A stretch of DNA of 64,000 nucleotides, taken from positions 26,672-90,671 of the forward strand of contig VCMS01000002.1 in NCBI GenBank assembly GCA_022539475.1. The letters are read 5' to 3'. How positions within the stretch are numbered: position 1 is the first letter of the stretch; the number at the start of each line of letters is the position of its first letter. Source of the DNA: Gracilaria domingensis (Eukaryota > Rhodophyta > Florideophyceae > Gracilariales > Gracilariaceae). Made by a program: the position numbers and the translations under genes. Under the pieces are notes generated by a model. It saw nothing but the letters and a program-made list of their open reading frames with translations, was not told the origin of the DNA and ran no database searches. Shown one piece after another: positions 20,999 through 32,156 of this stretch.

Positions 20999-22464
20999 TG
21001 CCTCGCTACGTGCCATAAACAACTTCAGTACGTGGTCCGCTTAACTTATAGAGAATCATAGACATACGGTCACCGGCAAGCCATATGTAGCTACCTAATT
21101 TTGTTCACGTTAAAATCAAGTTCCCCACTACGAAACGCATGCCGGTTCAAGGGTGCTGTTCCCTTCATGGACTGAAGAAAGAAGAATTACAGCATAGAAG
21201 CAAAACTACCTTGAACGAAAGATTGCTTCCAACGGGAAGACATACAAGTTCAATGGCCACTGCCAAATCGAGTGTCGAAATAACTGATTGCGTCATTCTA
21301 CTGGGGGCGGTAATTCATCACATCAGGTAAAGGGTTAGCGCTAACGAAGCAACAACGCGGCAGCTTCTGCCCCGGATGCTTCTTTCCCGTCTGTTCCGCC
21401 GCAGCGACAACGTTTCTCACCCATATTCGAAGCTACAGGACGTTTGATCGGTGTTATCCAGCAGTCTGTTCAGAAGTCGCAGAGGGCAGAGGGGACGATG
21501 TGGGGGTTGTGGTTCACACCTGTTGGCATTGAATGACTTCTATATCGAGCAATTTGTTTTAACTTCGACATCCTCTTCTATTTGAATCATATCTGGCCGG
21601 AATGTACGGCCAAGGACGCTTTGTTTTGAGGAAAGAGTGTTCCTTCTTTCAAGAGTTTGGCGGGGGTGGGGAGCTCTCAGAGTTGCAGACTCCAAAGTAG
21701 GGAGAAAAGAAGGGCTTGTTCTTTTGCAAGTAAGGCTATCCTTACTACCAGGAACGACGCCAGAGATCATCGGCGAGGTATGGGAAGTACACGTACCTTT
21801 GAAAGGCGAAATGCTTACAGAGACCTGGCAAATATGCGTTTTGGACTTACAGCAGAGACGAGCACTTCGCCCCAAAGTTGAGTTTTGAATTTGAAAAGTT
21901 TTTGGGCGTGTTGAACCGAAAAGTGCGCAGAAACGCACGTTGACGCAGCTGTCAAGCGCCTGCGCGCTTACACAAAGCCGTTCAAAAATTTGAACGGGCG
22001 CGGCCGAGACCGCGACCAATCGAAGCACGCGATACGGACGACGCGCTGTGGAACAGTGCGCCACGCACGCGGCGCATTGCCGCCAAAACGCGCAGCCGCT
22101 CTCCTGAGGGCGCAGCCGCCGCACGCGGCCGCACACGCGCGGCGCGTCCACCCTCGTCGCCACGCCCATCCCCCCCCCCCCCCCCCCTCGTAACGGCTAC
22201 CGCCGCCGCCGCCTGCTGCCCGTTGCTGCCACCGCAGGCAGCAGGCAGCCCCTACAACCGGCCTTCGTTCACGCCACCCCCCTCTTCCGTTCCCTCTACC
22301 CCCCCTCAAAACCGGCCGTTCCCCCCCCGGCTACTCTTCCAACCCCCCTCCACCCCACCCCCACCCCCACCACCCCTTCTCATGCTTGCGGCCATACATC
22401 GCTCCATTCGCTCCCGTTCTTGTTCTTCGAGTCGTGTTGTCCTTCTCTCTCTCGCTCCCCCCCT
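20999..22464. other. Intergenic region and CDKB upstream region
   Basis: No supported gene in 21.0-22.4 kb. GC climbs from about 21950. An 18-base C run lies at 22170-22187, and 22250-22460 is a strongly C-rich pyrimidine strand ending right before the CDKB start, as in a leader or promoter. An inverted pair GCTGCCTG.../...CAGGCAGCAGGCAGC lies near 22213-22250. Confidence 0.5.
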
Positions 22465-23442
22465 ATGGAGAACTACAAACGCACCGAGCTGCTCGGGCAG
22501 GGCACCTATGGTAAGGTGTACAAGGCGCAGCACTTGGAGACCGGAAAGATCGTCGCCTTGAAGAAGACCATCCTCGCTAGCGATGACGAGGGTGTTCCGC
22601 CCACAACGCTGCGCGAGGTGTCAATCTTGCGCAGCTTAGACAGCCCGTACATTGTGCGCCTGGAGGAAGTGGTGCACTCGGAGCAACGTTCGGGAATGCC
22701 CGTCTTGTTCCTGGTGTTCGAATACCTCGATCACGATCTCAAGCAGTTCATGACCACCACATATGGCAAGGGGGTGGGCATGAATGCGCAACTGGTCAAG
22801 GAATTTTGTTACCAAATCTTGCTGGGGCTCAAGTACTGCCACTCACACGCTGTGCTTCACCGCGATCTCAAGCCGCAAAACCTGCTGATCGACGTCAAGT
22901 CGCGCACGGTGAAGCTGGCCGACTTTGGGCTTGGACGCGTGTTCACCCTACCGGTGGCCAAGTACACGCACGAGGTGGTGACGTTGTGGTACAGAGCGCC
23001 GGAGATTCTACTCGGCACCAAGTACTACTCGACGGGCGTGGATATATGGTCGGTGGGATGCATCCTAGCTGAGATGATTCTAGGGCGACCAATCTTCTGC
23101 GGCGATTCCGAACTCGAACAGCTACTGGCCATTTTCCGCGTGCTCGGGACGCCCAGTTCGGAAACATGGCCCAACGTTGCTTCGCTGAAAGACTGGCATA
23201 CGTACCCGCAGTGGAAGCGACAACGGATGCAGGACGCGTTCAAGGGGCTGTCAGTTTTGGGAGCGGACGGCATCAAGTTGCTGGAGAGCATGTTGCACCT
23301 GTCTCCGCATCGAAGAGTGTCTGCGTTGGAGGCGTTGGACAGCGCGTACTTTGACGATATTCGCCACAAGTACTCGGAGTACACAGGCCCTGTACTCAAC
23401 GACAACAAGGAGAATGACGCGATGATCAATGACCTCTTGTAG
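22465..23442 (+). CDS. CDKB: B-type cyclin-dependent kinase
   Basis: 325 residues from the Met at 22465 (MENYKRTELLGQGTYG); an upstream in-frame Met at 22420 is in the pyrimidine-rich leader. The kinase has the GQGTYGKVY loop, VALKK, the cyclin-binding helix PPTTLRE (residues 45-51), HRDLKPQN, DFGLGR, the T-loop THEVVTLWYRAPE and CDK-type GVDIWSVGCILAEM. PPTTLRE in place of PSTAIRE marks the plant and algal CDKB class that acts at G2/M. The C-terminal tail has a KEN motif (LNDNKENDAM), a possible APC/C degron. No intron. Confidence 0.93.
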   Translation: MENYKRTELLGQGTYGKVYKAQHLETGKIVALKKTILASDDEGVPPTTLREVSILRSLDSPYIVRLEEVVHSEQRSGMPVLFLVFEYLDHDLKQFMTTTYGKGVGMNAQLVKEFCYQILLGLKYCHSHAVLHRDLKPQNLLIDVKSRTVKLADFGLGRVFTLPVAKYTHEVVTLWYRAPEILLGTKYYSTGVDIWSVGCILAEMILGRPIFCGDSELEQLLAIFRVLGTPSSETWPNVASLKDWHTYPQWKRQRMQDAFKGLSVLGADGIKLLESMLHLSPHRRVSALEALDSAYFDDIRHKYSEYTGPVLNDNKENDAMINDLL

Positions 23443-23923
23443 CGGGGTGCGGCGGCGGTGCGTGCGAGCGTGCGGGCGCTGTCTGTTTTTTGGTGTTGCG
23501 TGCGGCGGGCGTGACGGCGCGCGCGCATCGGAGCTGTCACTTATATCATAGCCTTGTATCGTATTCTAGCGGATCCGTCAATTGTAAATAGTTCTCAAGT
23601 CACATGGCGAGTGTCCGTGCGCCGCAGCTAGGTCCGGCGGCGCACGCGCTTCGGCCGCGCGGCCGAAGCGCACGGTGGCCGGAGCCGCAGACTTGCGAGC
23701 GAGCAGCGCGCTGTCGCCCTAAGTGCGGATGCACGCGCGCGTGTGCACGTGGCAACGCGTTTCCCGCGCGCACGCGCGACTCCGCTGCGAGCGCTGTGAG
23801 GCACGCACACGGTAATGCGCGAAATAGGCACAGCTGTCTGCAAAGCGCCAGCCTCGGGGCGCGCCAACGCACAAGGTGTCGCGCGCCTCTGCGTGCGCGC
23901 CGCCTCTCCATCGCGCGCGCGAA
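23443..23923. other. GC-rich spacer before TAM41
   Basis: Dense in GCGC and GCGCGC runs. Long frames on both strands are composition artefacts. It holds the CDKB 3' end and the TAM41 promoter. Confidence 0.45.
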
Positions 23924-24898
23924 ATGGTGCACCTGGTGGACCCCTGCGCGTACCCCGTCGATCGGGCGGAGCACATCCTGTCCACGCTCCCGCCAGCCGC
24001 CTTCGCCTTCGCCTACGGCTCCGCCATCATTCCGCAATGCCACGCCGATCCGCGCCGGTGCATGATCGATTTGATGCTGGCTGTCAATGACCCGCAAGAG
24101 TGGCACGCGCAGAACCTGTATCGAAATCTCAATCACTACTCCATTCCCGCCCAGCTGGCAGGCGCTTCTGTCGTTGCGAGAGTGCAGCAGAGTGGCGCCG
24201 CCGTGTACTTCAATACCTTGCTGTCTTCGCATGGAACCAGCTTCAAGTACGGCGTGGTCTCGACCGCCAGTCTTGTCACTGACCTCATGGAGTGGGACTC
24301 GTTTTACGTATCGGGTCGCCTGCAGAAGCCCGTTCGAATGCTTACAAGCGCAGGACCTCTACTGAAGAAGGCCATGCGACAGAACACTGAGGCCGCTGCC
24401 GCCGCCGCTTTACTCACGCTGCCAGAGAGCTTTGATGAGCAGCGATTCTACACCGCCATAGCCTCCCTATCGTATACAAGAGACGTGCGAATGTCCATGG
24501 CCGTCGAGGCCAGAACCAAGGTTCGCGACATTGTACGCGCCAACATGCGAGCGTTTCGTACTATGTACGCCTCTTGTGACACCGTCAGAGACGTTGTCAC
24601 GCGTGGTTCCGTGTGGAGACGAGACATTGGGGCGGAGGCACAACAACGACTAGTGCAGCGATTACCATCCAGAATCAGGGATGTTGTCAATAACAGTGTC
24701 GGTAACGAGCGCGATCAACTACAACAGGTGCATGCCACTCGTGTAGGCAATGCGGTGCTTGCGGCTATTGGGTCGGTGGTGGCTAGAAGTAGCGTCACTC
24801 AAGCGGCCAAAGGCGTGGCATCTGCGGGCTTGACCACCAGCGTGAGATATGTGGCGGCCAAGATTGGTAAATCAATACGCTCTGCTTGGCGGTCATAG
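23924..24898 (+). CDS. TAM41: Mitochondrial CDP-diacylglycerol synthase (TAM41 family)
   Basis: Makes CDP-diacylglycerol from phosphatidic acid and CTP on the mitochondrial inner membrane for cardiolipin. Family motifs: FAYGSAIIPQ (nucleotidyltransferase G-S), MIDLMLAVNDPQEWHAQN with the catalytic Asp pattern, NHYS, AAVYFNTLL, KYGVVS, DLMEWDSFYVSGRLQKPV and later SYTRDVRM. From the Met at 23924 (MVHLVDPC) it is 324 residues; the frame is open to an earlier Met at 23876. A classical presequence is not obvious from the later start. It converges on the RTRAF gene with 15 bp between the stops. Confidence 0.9.
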   Translation: MVHLVDPCAYPVDRAEHILSTLPPAAFAFAYGSAIIPQCHADPRRCMIDLMLAVNDPQEWHAQNLYRNLNHYSIPAQLAGASVVARVQQSGAAVYFNTLLSSHGTSFKYGVVSTASLVTDLMEWDSFYVSGRLQKPVRMLTSAGPLLKKAMRQNTEAAAAAALLTLPESFDEQRFYTAIASLSYTRDVRMSMAVEARTKVRDIVRANMRAFRTMYASCDTVRDVVTRGSVWRRDIGAEAQQRLVQRLPSRIRDVVNNSVGNERDQLQQVHATRVGNAVLAAIGSVVARSSVTQAAKGVASAGLTTSVRYVAAKIGKSIRSAWRS

Positions 24899-24913
24899 TA
24901 AAACAACACGTAT

Positions 24914-25678
24914 TTAGCGTCCCACCTTTCCCAACTCGGCGTCCGTGCTTGGATTCGCTGTTATTGCTTGCATTTCGGAGATGATGCTATTGACCTCGTC
25001 TTGCAAAGCGCGTAGTCGGCGAACGTAGAGAAGACGCATGACACATGTGACGCGCTCGATTTGCTTGTCGTCGGTGTCGAAGGCGGCTGGAAGGTCGTCA
25101 ATGCTCTGCTCTGTGTCATATGTCAAGTCATCTCGTGTGAGCGCTTCAACCGCATCGGCCGCCGCGGCTGCCACGTCGGCGCTGCTCACATTTTCAATGT
25201 CTGGTAGCTCCAAAGCATCTCTCAAAGACTGCAGAGAGGCGGATACAATGGGCGAGTCCGCTACACCTGGCACAACTGGTAGTCTTAGAGAGTGCCAAGG
25301 ATCGAACGGCGTGTTGAACAGAGCGGCGTGGTCTTCGTAATGAAGATCGATCGCAAGGTCCAACAGAAAGTTTCTGGCCGAGATGGGGGAGGCATGTGCC
25401 TCGACAGGCGCGTCCAAAAGTCGAAGATACGCGTTCAACGCAGAGTGGTAATCTGTCTTTCGAAGCGCCGCACGGTCGGCGATGGCGTAACGACGAATAT
25501 ACGCGTCCTCAAGCCAGCATATTTGCTTCTGAACAAGGAGCGCGTCTGAGGGGGCATGTTAGCGGGTAAGACAGTGGATTGGTGCGGTTGGGTGTGGGAA
25601 CTCACCTGTCGGATCCGGCGGTATAGGGCATTGGAGCGCTTTTAGACGCAGCTCTATGGCCGCTTGGGAGCAGTTCAT
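24914..25678 (-). CDS. RTRAF: RTRAF/hCLE (C14orf166) homologue, two exons
   Basis: Animal hCLE is a subunit of the tRNA ligase complex and binds RNA polymerase II and cap-related complexes; this is its algal homologue. Exon 1 is 25678-25606 and exon 2 25545-24914, with a 60-bp intron (25605-25546, GTGAGT...CTCAG). The spliced frame has 234 residues, near the human 244. The joined N-terminal part gives QICWLEDAYIRRYAI, matching the family WLEDQKIRxY block. The C-terminal part gives FDTDDKQIERVTCVMRLLY, RALQDEVNSII and the terminal LGKVGR, which is nearly invariant in the family. The Met at 25438 in exon 2 would cut off the conserved N-terminus, so the spliced model is preferred. Confidence 0.92.
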
Positions 25679-25830
25679 GGCCGGCGAGAGAAGTGCGCGT
25701 GCCGCGGACGGGAGACGTGTGCGCTGGCGCGTCCAACACGTAGATAGCGTTCGCTACCCTTGGTACGGCTGCAAAACAAAAATCTGACGCACGTGTCCAG
25801 CTGCGGCGTATGATACTCTTAAGAGTATTA

Positions 25831-26042
25831 GGGCCTTTCCACATAAAGACATAGACAAATCTGCAATTGTCCATTGTCCACGGTTTGTCCTCGCTCCTTG
25901 AGCGATGACAGCAAAGAGACACTTGAGAAATGACTCTATCAGATTTGTTTTTATTTTTTCGGCCCGCAAGGTTATTATATTTTAATTTCTTTTATTACAC
26001 GTGTGACAATTGTGCATTTCTTGTCTTTATGTGGAAAGGCCC
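25831..26042. mobile_element. Tourist-like MITE (PIF/Harbinger type)
   Basis: 212 bp, non-coding. Perfect terminal inverted repeats of 21 bp start GGGCCTTTCCACAT, and looser pairing continues for about 15 more bases. The element is flanked by TTA on both sides (25828-25830 and 26043-26045), the 3-bp target duplication of PIF/Harbinger transposons. The interior is AT-rich. It sits in the divergent promoter of RTRAF and the thioredoxin gene. Just left of it is the palindrome ATACTCTTAAGAGTAT (25813-25828). Confidence 0.85.
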
Positions 26043-26160
26043 TTACTCTTGGCGTTGGAGATTCACAACCCTTGTGCGACAAGGCTTCTCGTTGCCCTCG
26101 TCGCTACCGCCTGCGTTTCAGTTGGACATTGAGGCTATCTCGACCCTCGCTCTCTGCGCC

Positions 26161-26723
26161 ATGCTCAACTCTTCCGCTTTCGTCACATCGTTTTCTCCGC
26201 TCCGCGGATCAAACACGCTGCGCGCCAGCCCGCTGAACAGCAGAAACGTCTGTCCCGCAGTTCGTCCCACAAGACGTGCGCGCAAGCACGCCGCCATTCG
26301 CGCATCCGCTCCGTTGGAAGTAGATTCAGATACATTTGAGGAAGCTGTAATCAAGCAATCCGATACGGTACGTGATCAAACACACCAACAAGTAACGTGC
26401 CATGCGCAGAGAATTGGCGCAGAACGCTGACTCAATTCGTACCAACGCAGACGCCAGTATTGGTTGACTTTTATGCCGAATGGTGCGGACCTTGCAAACT
26501 GGTTGCGCCACTTATGGACTGGGCTGCCGCTGAATTTGACGGCAATCTAAAGGTTTGCAAGGTAGACACCGACAAGAATGACCGATTTGTGTCAGAGTAT
26601 TCTATTCGTGGTTTACCAACCTTTGCTGTGTTTAGAAAGGGGACTGCGTATGGCTTGAAAGAGGGCGCTATGGGCAAGGACGAACTCGAAAGGTACATTG
26701 TTGAATACATGAAATCCGAATGA
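26161..26723 (+). CDS. Plastid thioredoxin (m/y-like), two exons
   Basis: Exon 1 is 26161-26367 and exon 2 26451-26723, with an 83-bp intron (GTACGT...CGCAG). The spliced protein has 159 residues. The first 50-55 are Ser/Arg/Ala-rich without acidic residues, as in a plastid transit peptide. The mature domain has VDFYAEWCGPCKLVAP with redox cysteines at 81 and 84, KVDTDKN and the cis-Pro loop GLPTFAVFRKG. The ending GLKEGAM is like y-type (LFEGAL). Such proteins reduce plastid enzymes through ferredoxin-thioredoxin reductase. m-type and y-type cannot be separated with confidence. An in-frame start in the intron (26397) is not used. Confidence 0.88.
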
Positions 26724-27330
26724 GGCCCTTGTGCTGCTCACTATGCACGTAAACGAATTTATCGAATGCGCATTGTGGCCTTGGGTGTTCTTGTGATATG
26801 TTTACGCTACACATCTTCGTCGTCGGTCGCCAGCACGTCTCTGCGAAGCGCATCATCCTTGCGTCAGTCCAGCATCGTGTAGTACGCGCGTGCAATTGCA
26901 ACTTTTCGAGACCTCGTCTACATCATGCAGATGATCTGCATGATGCAGAGCGCTTTCGTTCGTCCCGCGTCTGCCTATGTTTAAGTCTCTTGGCTATTCC
27001 CTACCAAAGCCCCCTGGTAACATCATGTTCCAGGAGAGCACGGACGTAGCCCTTATCAATTTATCTATTATCAACCGGAGACCGGCCACGCCACCATGAT
27101 TGTCACCTGTGACGTGGCGCATTTTAGAAGTATTTGAAAAGTGCCTCTTTGGCCCCAGACCCTGATCAATTCTTGAGTGTCGGCAACCCGACCAGAGTGA
27201 CAGTTCACCGAACAGCGAGACATACCATACATTGTACTCTTGGCACAAACCGCGGCGATTGCTGCCCAGACTTCTTCACGCCGCCGTTGCAGTTCTCATA
27301 ACTGAGCCCTGCCGTCTTGTTTCTTTCATG
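26724..27330. other. Intergenic region
   Basis: Thioredoxin 3' end and glycosyltransferase upstream region. A short palindrome CATCATGCAGATGATCTGCATGATG lies near 26921-26945. No coding signal. Confidence 0.45.
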
Positions 27331-28527
27331 AATGGTCCAATGGTTTCACACGCCTCCCGAGCCGCAGAATCGTCTCGACATCCGCGTTCAACTTTGCTGA
27401 TTCTCATTCTTCTTCTTGCATTGCGAGGCCAGTTTTACATATCTTCGACATTTGCTGGTACAAGACCCCCACGCGCATCCAATGCTTCTCATCAGTCTGA
27501 GGAGAACTCATGGCAGATATGCGACGATATTCTGCGCGATGGCTTGAATGACATTGGTGACGCTTCCACTGCTTGGCTCACTCATGCATACGTTGGATCT
27601 AATCATTATCCGACTAATGATGTTTCACAACCTTCAGAAAGGTATCAATGTCGATGCTTGATTCCTCAACTCCACGTTAGCAAACAACCCTTGCTTACTG
27701 CCATTGTCCAAAGTTTTAATCATCATGGGAATATTGCCAATATTTCTACCAGTCTCAAGTCATCCTCTGCGGTTCAGGAGATTGTAATCAGCGAAGATGG
27801 TTCGACGGATGGCTCTTTACACGACTGGCATGCTGCTCTCAGTGACCCGCGTCATTTTATCATCCGATCAAACAATCTTCATGAATTGCGAAGTTACAAT
27901 CGTGCTATGCGAATGTCTTCAGGTGATATCGTCGTATTGCTGCAAGACGATGATTTGCTGCCTCTCAGTGATGAATGGTTAAAGAATGCGATAAAATTGT
28001 TCGAGGCATTACCCGATTTGGGCGTTTTAGGTGGTTACATTGGTCAACTCTGGGACCACGATACGGGACAAGGATATGAGTATGGTGAGCAAATCAGCAC
28101 ACACGGTGGATTACGTCAAGGGAACACAAAGCCATTGCAATTCATAGAACCGACAACTAAGCTGCCTTTCATGTATGCCGAATGCGTTTGGATCTCCCCA
28201 GTTTTCATCAGAAGAGAGGTACTAAGAAAAGCAGGTGGACTGGAACTAACAATTGCGAAGCGAGGAGAACCAGGTGTTTGGCAGGATTGCGTTTTCAGCT
28301 ATGAGGCATGGATTAACGGTTATACCGTTGGCACTTATTCTGCTCCTTTCCAACGAGGAGTTGGTGGCCATGGTTCCGCAACTTCGACTATGAAGGTTAA
28401 GCAAAGAGAACGTGTATATGAAAGAGCTGTTGCATATACTAACCGCAAGTATCCTAGAAGAAGGATACATGACTCCATTACCGCTCGTAACAACCGAACG
28501 TTACTACCTCGAGCATCTGTCAAGTAG
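27331..28527 (+). CDS. Family 2-like glycosyltransferase, type II membrane protein
   Basis: About 398 residues from the Met at 27331 (MNGPMVSHAS); the frame is open to a Met at 27232. Residues about 18-35 (STLLILILLLALRGQFY) form a signal anchor after a basic stretch, so the catalytic part should face the Golgi lumen. The GT-A domain starts TAIVQSFNHHGNI, with ISEDGSTDGS as nucleotide site and VLLQDDDLLPL as the DxD metal motif. Further on there are aromatic and Asp residues (WISPVF, VWQDCVFSYEAW) typical of acceptor sites. The sugar and acceptor are unknown; in red algae cell-wall galactan or N-glycan work are both possible. Confidence 0.75.
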   Translation, partial: NGPMVSHASRAAESSRHPRSTLLILILLLALRGQFYISSTFAGTRPPRASNASHQSEENSWQICDDILRDGLNDIGDASTAWLTHAYVGSNHYPTNDVSQPSERYQCRCLIPQLHVSKQPLLTAIVQSFNHHGNIANISTSLKSSSAVQEIVISEDGSTDGSLHDWHAALSDPRHFIIRSNNLHELRSYNRAMRMSSGDIVVLLQDDDLLPLSDEWLKNAIKLFEALPDLGVLGGYIGQLWDHDTGQGYEYGEQISTHGGLRQGNTKPLQFIEPTTKLPFMYAECVWISPVFIRREVLRKAGGLELTIAKRGEPGVWQDCVFSYEAWINGYTVGTYSAPFQRGVGGHGSATSTMKVKQRERVYERAVAYTNRKYPRRRIHDSITARNNRTLLPRASVK

Positions 28528-31500
28528 AATTAGAGAGAAGATGGAAAACAGTTCCATATATGGGTCCTCATATATGGGCCGTCCGGTTTCGTGTTCTTGG
28601 AATGTGTCGATGTATTTTGAAGTTATAAGCATCCTGATATCCATCTGATGTTGGCGAAAGGCAGTTTCAGGTACTACAACCACGTATTTGCTATTGCTGG
28701 ATTTGTGACGACTCCGTATGACTCGAGCACATAGTTTCTTTTGTGCTGAATTCACACACAGGGTGTCAGTGAATATGTCACCTTCCCTTTTGTTTCTGTG
28801 GGTCCTCTCAAAATTATCCTACTACACTTATGATGGCATGGAATGAAAATCTTTATAAGATAGTCGCACCCATGATAGTCACAAGTTCTTCATCATCGAT
28901 ATCGCGTACATTCAGCGCGGCTCTTTTTTTATGCGAAATGGAATGCAGTTTTGCACTCTCGCTCAAGCCTGACACGACACTTGCCTTTCCTGTCCGTAAA
29001 CTTTAATCGTATGTTGTTACAGACAGAGACCTCAACCTTTTTGACTTTCATTGCTTATTCTCTTGCTGCTCTCCCCCCCGTGAACCACTGTTGCTCAAAG
29101 TTCCACAGCCTTTTTCAGCCCAGTTCTGTGGTTCTCACAGACGTTTTCTGTTAGCACTTTGGACCCATAGACATTTCGTCAGATCCCCCAATATGACTTC
29201 AATACTTATTGCTTAATATTCTAATTCTTGCGTTCAACAGCCAGATATAAAGGCGGGTACGTCATCTTAAAGGTCAATCGAAGTAGAACATACATAAAGA
29301 TAGAGAGACTCTTTCACGTTGGAACTTGTAGACTATGAAGAATTGTTGAGAAGTTGTTCATCCGATGTTTGTCAAAGCAGATGAACCAGTTCGGCAGCGC
29401 CGCTTCTCATGCAGAAGCGCTTCCAGCGAGGCCCACCATTCACAAATCTCTTTAAATCTCTCCATTTGAAAGACATACGTCTTTGGCGGATATTTGTACT
29501 GGAGACAATCCGCTCCTCAGCGTACACGTCAGTGAGTGCGTTAGTATAATATAGAAGTATCCATGTACAAGTATCTGGAGCGTACCAAGGGTACTATAAC
29601 ACATGAGAGTCTCATGTGAGACCAATTCTCGAGTGCACCCCGTCGACGCGGAGATCCGCGTGAATGTTTGCATCACTGCTTTATGTTGGGCCCAATAAAA
29701 CTGAGAGCGATGAGGGCGAAACTACTTTCAAAGCCCTAAGCAGAACCATATTTCTTCTCTGCACATAAGGTTACCTCCCTTGGTATGCGTTCTATTCTTC
29801 GTGAATCTATTACACGTACCCATTTTCGCAGCCCTACCTTAGGTATCGCCATCTAGTTTCTACCCGTCTTCCGGCCCAAGCTTGCTTGTTCGCATTCCTC
29901 TCCACAGCACGTAAGGTTTCTCCTGATCTGTGCAATTTACCAACATTCCACTCTGATATAGAAAAAACAGATGGGCCCAGTATTGTCCATGTAAACGTCC
30001 CCCTCCATACTAAATTAGAAAGGCTCATGCCATGAGCTCTAACTTGGCATTGCGACGTAGATTTCCAGACATTTGAGAACCGAATCAGACTGAGGTAGGT
30101 TGATTTTCCTTGTGCTCATCCTGGGAACAAAACGAGCTGAGCCAAACGTGGTTAATGAAAGGGGAAAAAATCACTAGCATCTGAGTCCATCAAAAAGGTC
30201 AATCAGCTTCATATGCATATTCCAGTGTGGAGCACTGGATTACAGTTGAGGAAAGTGTCTTGTTTGTTTTCAAAGACTCATGGTTTAAGCCCGTTACGAC
30301 TGATAGCTCTACCCTCGTGGCACTCAGAAGGGCATGAGTCTGATCCTGATGGCTCAATGTATCATACGACACTCCCAACAACTCTTTACATTGAAAGTTT
30401 AGAATTCCATTTGACTTTTGCCAGGCCCTTTTGACCTGAGCGAATAATTTTGTGAGCGAGGAACTTATAGTAGGAAAACGACATGCATACGAAAGAGATG
30501 CGAGTCATGCAACAAAGTTGTGAAAATGCTCTGCGTCGATAGAGCGGACTCTACAATCTTTGAAACCGACAGTAGCAATGCGAAAATTTGTTTTCACATT
30601 CTGATTGGAGTTGAAAAATATGCTGTGTCCGACTGCCATCTTTCAATGGCATTGATCCTTAAAAGTATCAAGACTATTTGTTTGGTCACTTTCAGAAGAA
30701 GACCATCTCTTGAAGACTCTCGGAGGCCATTGACCTAACTTAATTCTGTTAGGGTTACGAGGTCTTGGCAGGTCGAGTAACGGTTGCACGAGCCACGCGA
30801 TAACTTAGATGCGAGGCGACGGTCGCACAGTATTATTAGTCCAGTACATCGTCGCGAAAAGTCATTCCAACGAGGAGGCCTGAGACATAAACAATTCAAC
30901 GATAAATACTGGCCTCTTGAGTTTACCATCCAAGACGATTTGTTGAGGTATGACTTCAAGGTCATCTGCAAGTTGCCTAACTCAACCAAGGGAATTAGGA
31001 AATCTTTTGGAGGGGAGCAGACAATGTGCGGATGCCAATGGGCCGTAGCGGGAAAAGGGCATGTTGCCGCTCCAATTGGCAATTCCCTAGGAGGACTGTA
31101 TTTATGTCTCGTGATACTCTGCGTATCCGCAGACACGACAAACGAAGTCTCTGGGGGCAATGAATACAAAAAAACCATGTGTGGCTCCTGGAAAAAGCAT
31201 CGATGCGGTGTGTGCAGAGAAGTTTCGAGTTTGACGCTCCTTCCCACGCAGAGGCTGCAGAGCCCGACACGTAGATGAAGTACATGGGTCCCCACAGTGG
31301 CAAATGGCATCGAGACCAAACCAGCCTTATTTTGGTAGCGACAACTACTGTCTTCCATATCTACGCAATCAATTACCATACAGGGCAACCTTACAAAAGT
31401 GGCAAATGCGGGCAAGCTTCATATGGTATGCAATCAATGCATCGACGAATACTATTTGCGAACCCTTGTAGAGCAATGTCCCACAGCTCTTCAGGAAAAC

Positions 31501-32156
31501 ATTGTCAACCAATTTCAGGGCACAAAATGTTTGGCTTACGTCGTCCGCGCAGATGCCCAAGGAAGAGGAAGCTCGGAGTTGATCAAGCATTGAACATGTG
31601 TGGCAGTGCATGTGAAGCTCATACAACAGGGATTGATGCGATCTTTGATCGCTCCCTTCCGCACAGTGATCAGCTGCAGTGAGTGGCCCAACTGATGCAT
31701 CAGGTTCGAAGATCAAGTGGCCATGATCGACTGATACAGTTTGCACTCCAGACGTCCTACCTTTATCCTTGGTATGCTCGTACCGGGGGTAGTGGGCGTC
31801 GAAGACACGTCAATGGCCAACGACGTGCGGCTGGCGGCTTCTAACCCGGAAACGTGTCTAGCTTCCGTTGGTACGAAACGTTGGTCGATCCCTTTTTTCA
31901 ACCGCCTGCCACGTGCAGTCAAACCAAATGCCCACCACGCTCTGCCAAACATTGTTCGCGTTTCTTTAAAGTTTTAGGTCTTGCATCAATCTACCTTATC
32001 GATTCGATCCACATCTGCGTTTTCTGTACACACGCCGTGCTCTCTCGCTGATGTCTGTCTGCGTTGGAAGCTGCTGATGGAAATTGTTCGCAGGTGCCGT
32101 GATCGTGCGTACATTGAATTAGGTCAAATGCAAAGCGCCCCGACATAAGGCTCTCC
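28528..32156. other. 3.6-kb gene-free stretch
   Basis: Only short frames, no family recognised on either strand. Base composition is mixed. A palindrome CACATGAGAGTCTCATGTG (9-bp arms) lies at 29600-29618. A repeated CATATATGGG pair lies at about 28556-28580. Overlapping frames at 30735-31415 (minus) and 30784-31278 (plus) look random. It may hold decayed element DNA or non-coding RNA, but nothing can be named. Confidence 0.5.
29600..29618. repeat. Perfect short palindrome in the gene-free stretch
   Basis: CACATGAGA and TCTCATGTG separated by one base. Possible protein-binding site or chance. Confidence 0.4.

Noticed and set aside
21540-22169. 209-codon minus-strand frame upstream of CDKB
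   Set aside because: No domain, crosses a change of base composition, and looks like an open frame by chance.
30735-31682. Overlapping frames of 135-226 codons in the gene-free stretch
   Set aside because: Opposite strands compete, no motif, no protein-like pattern.
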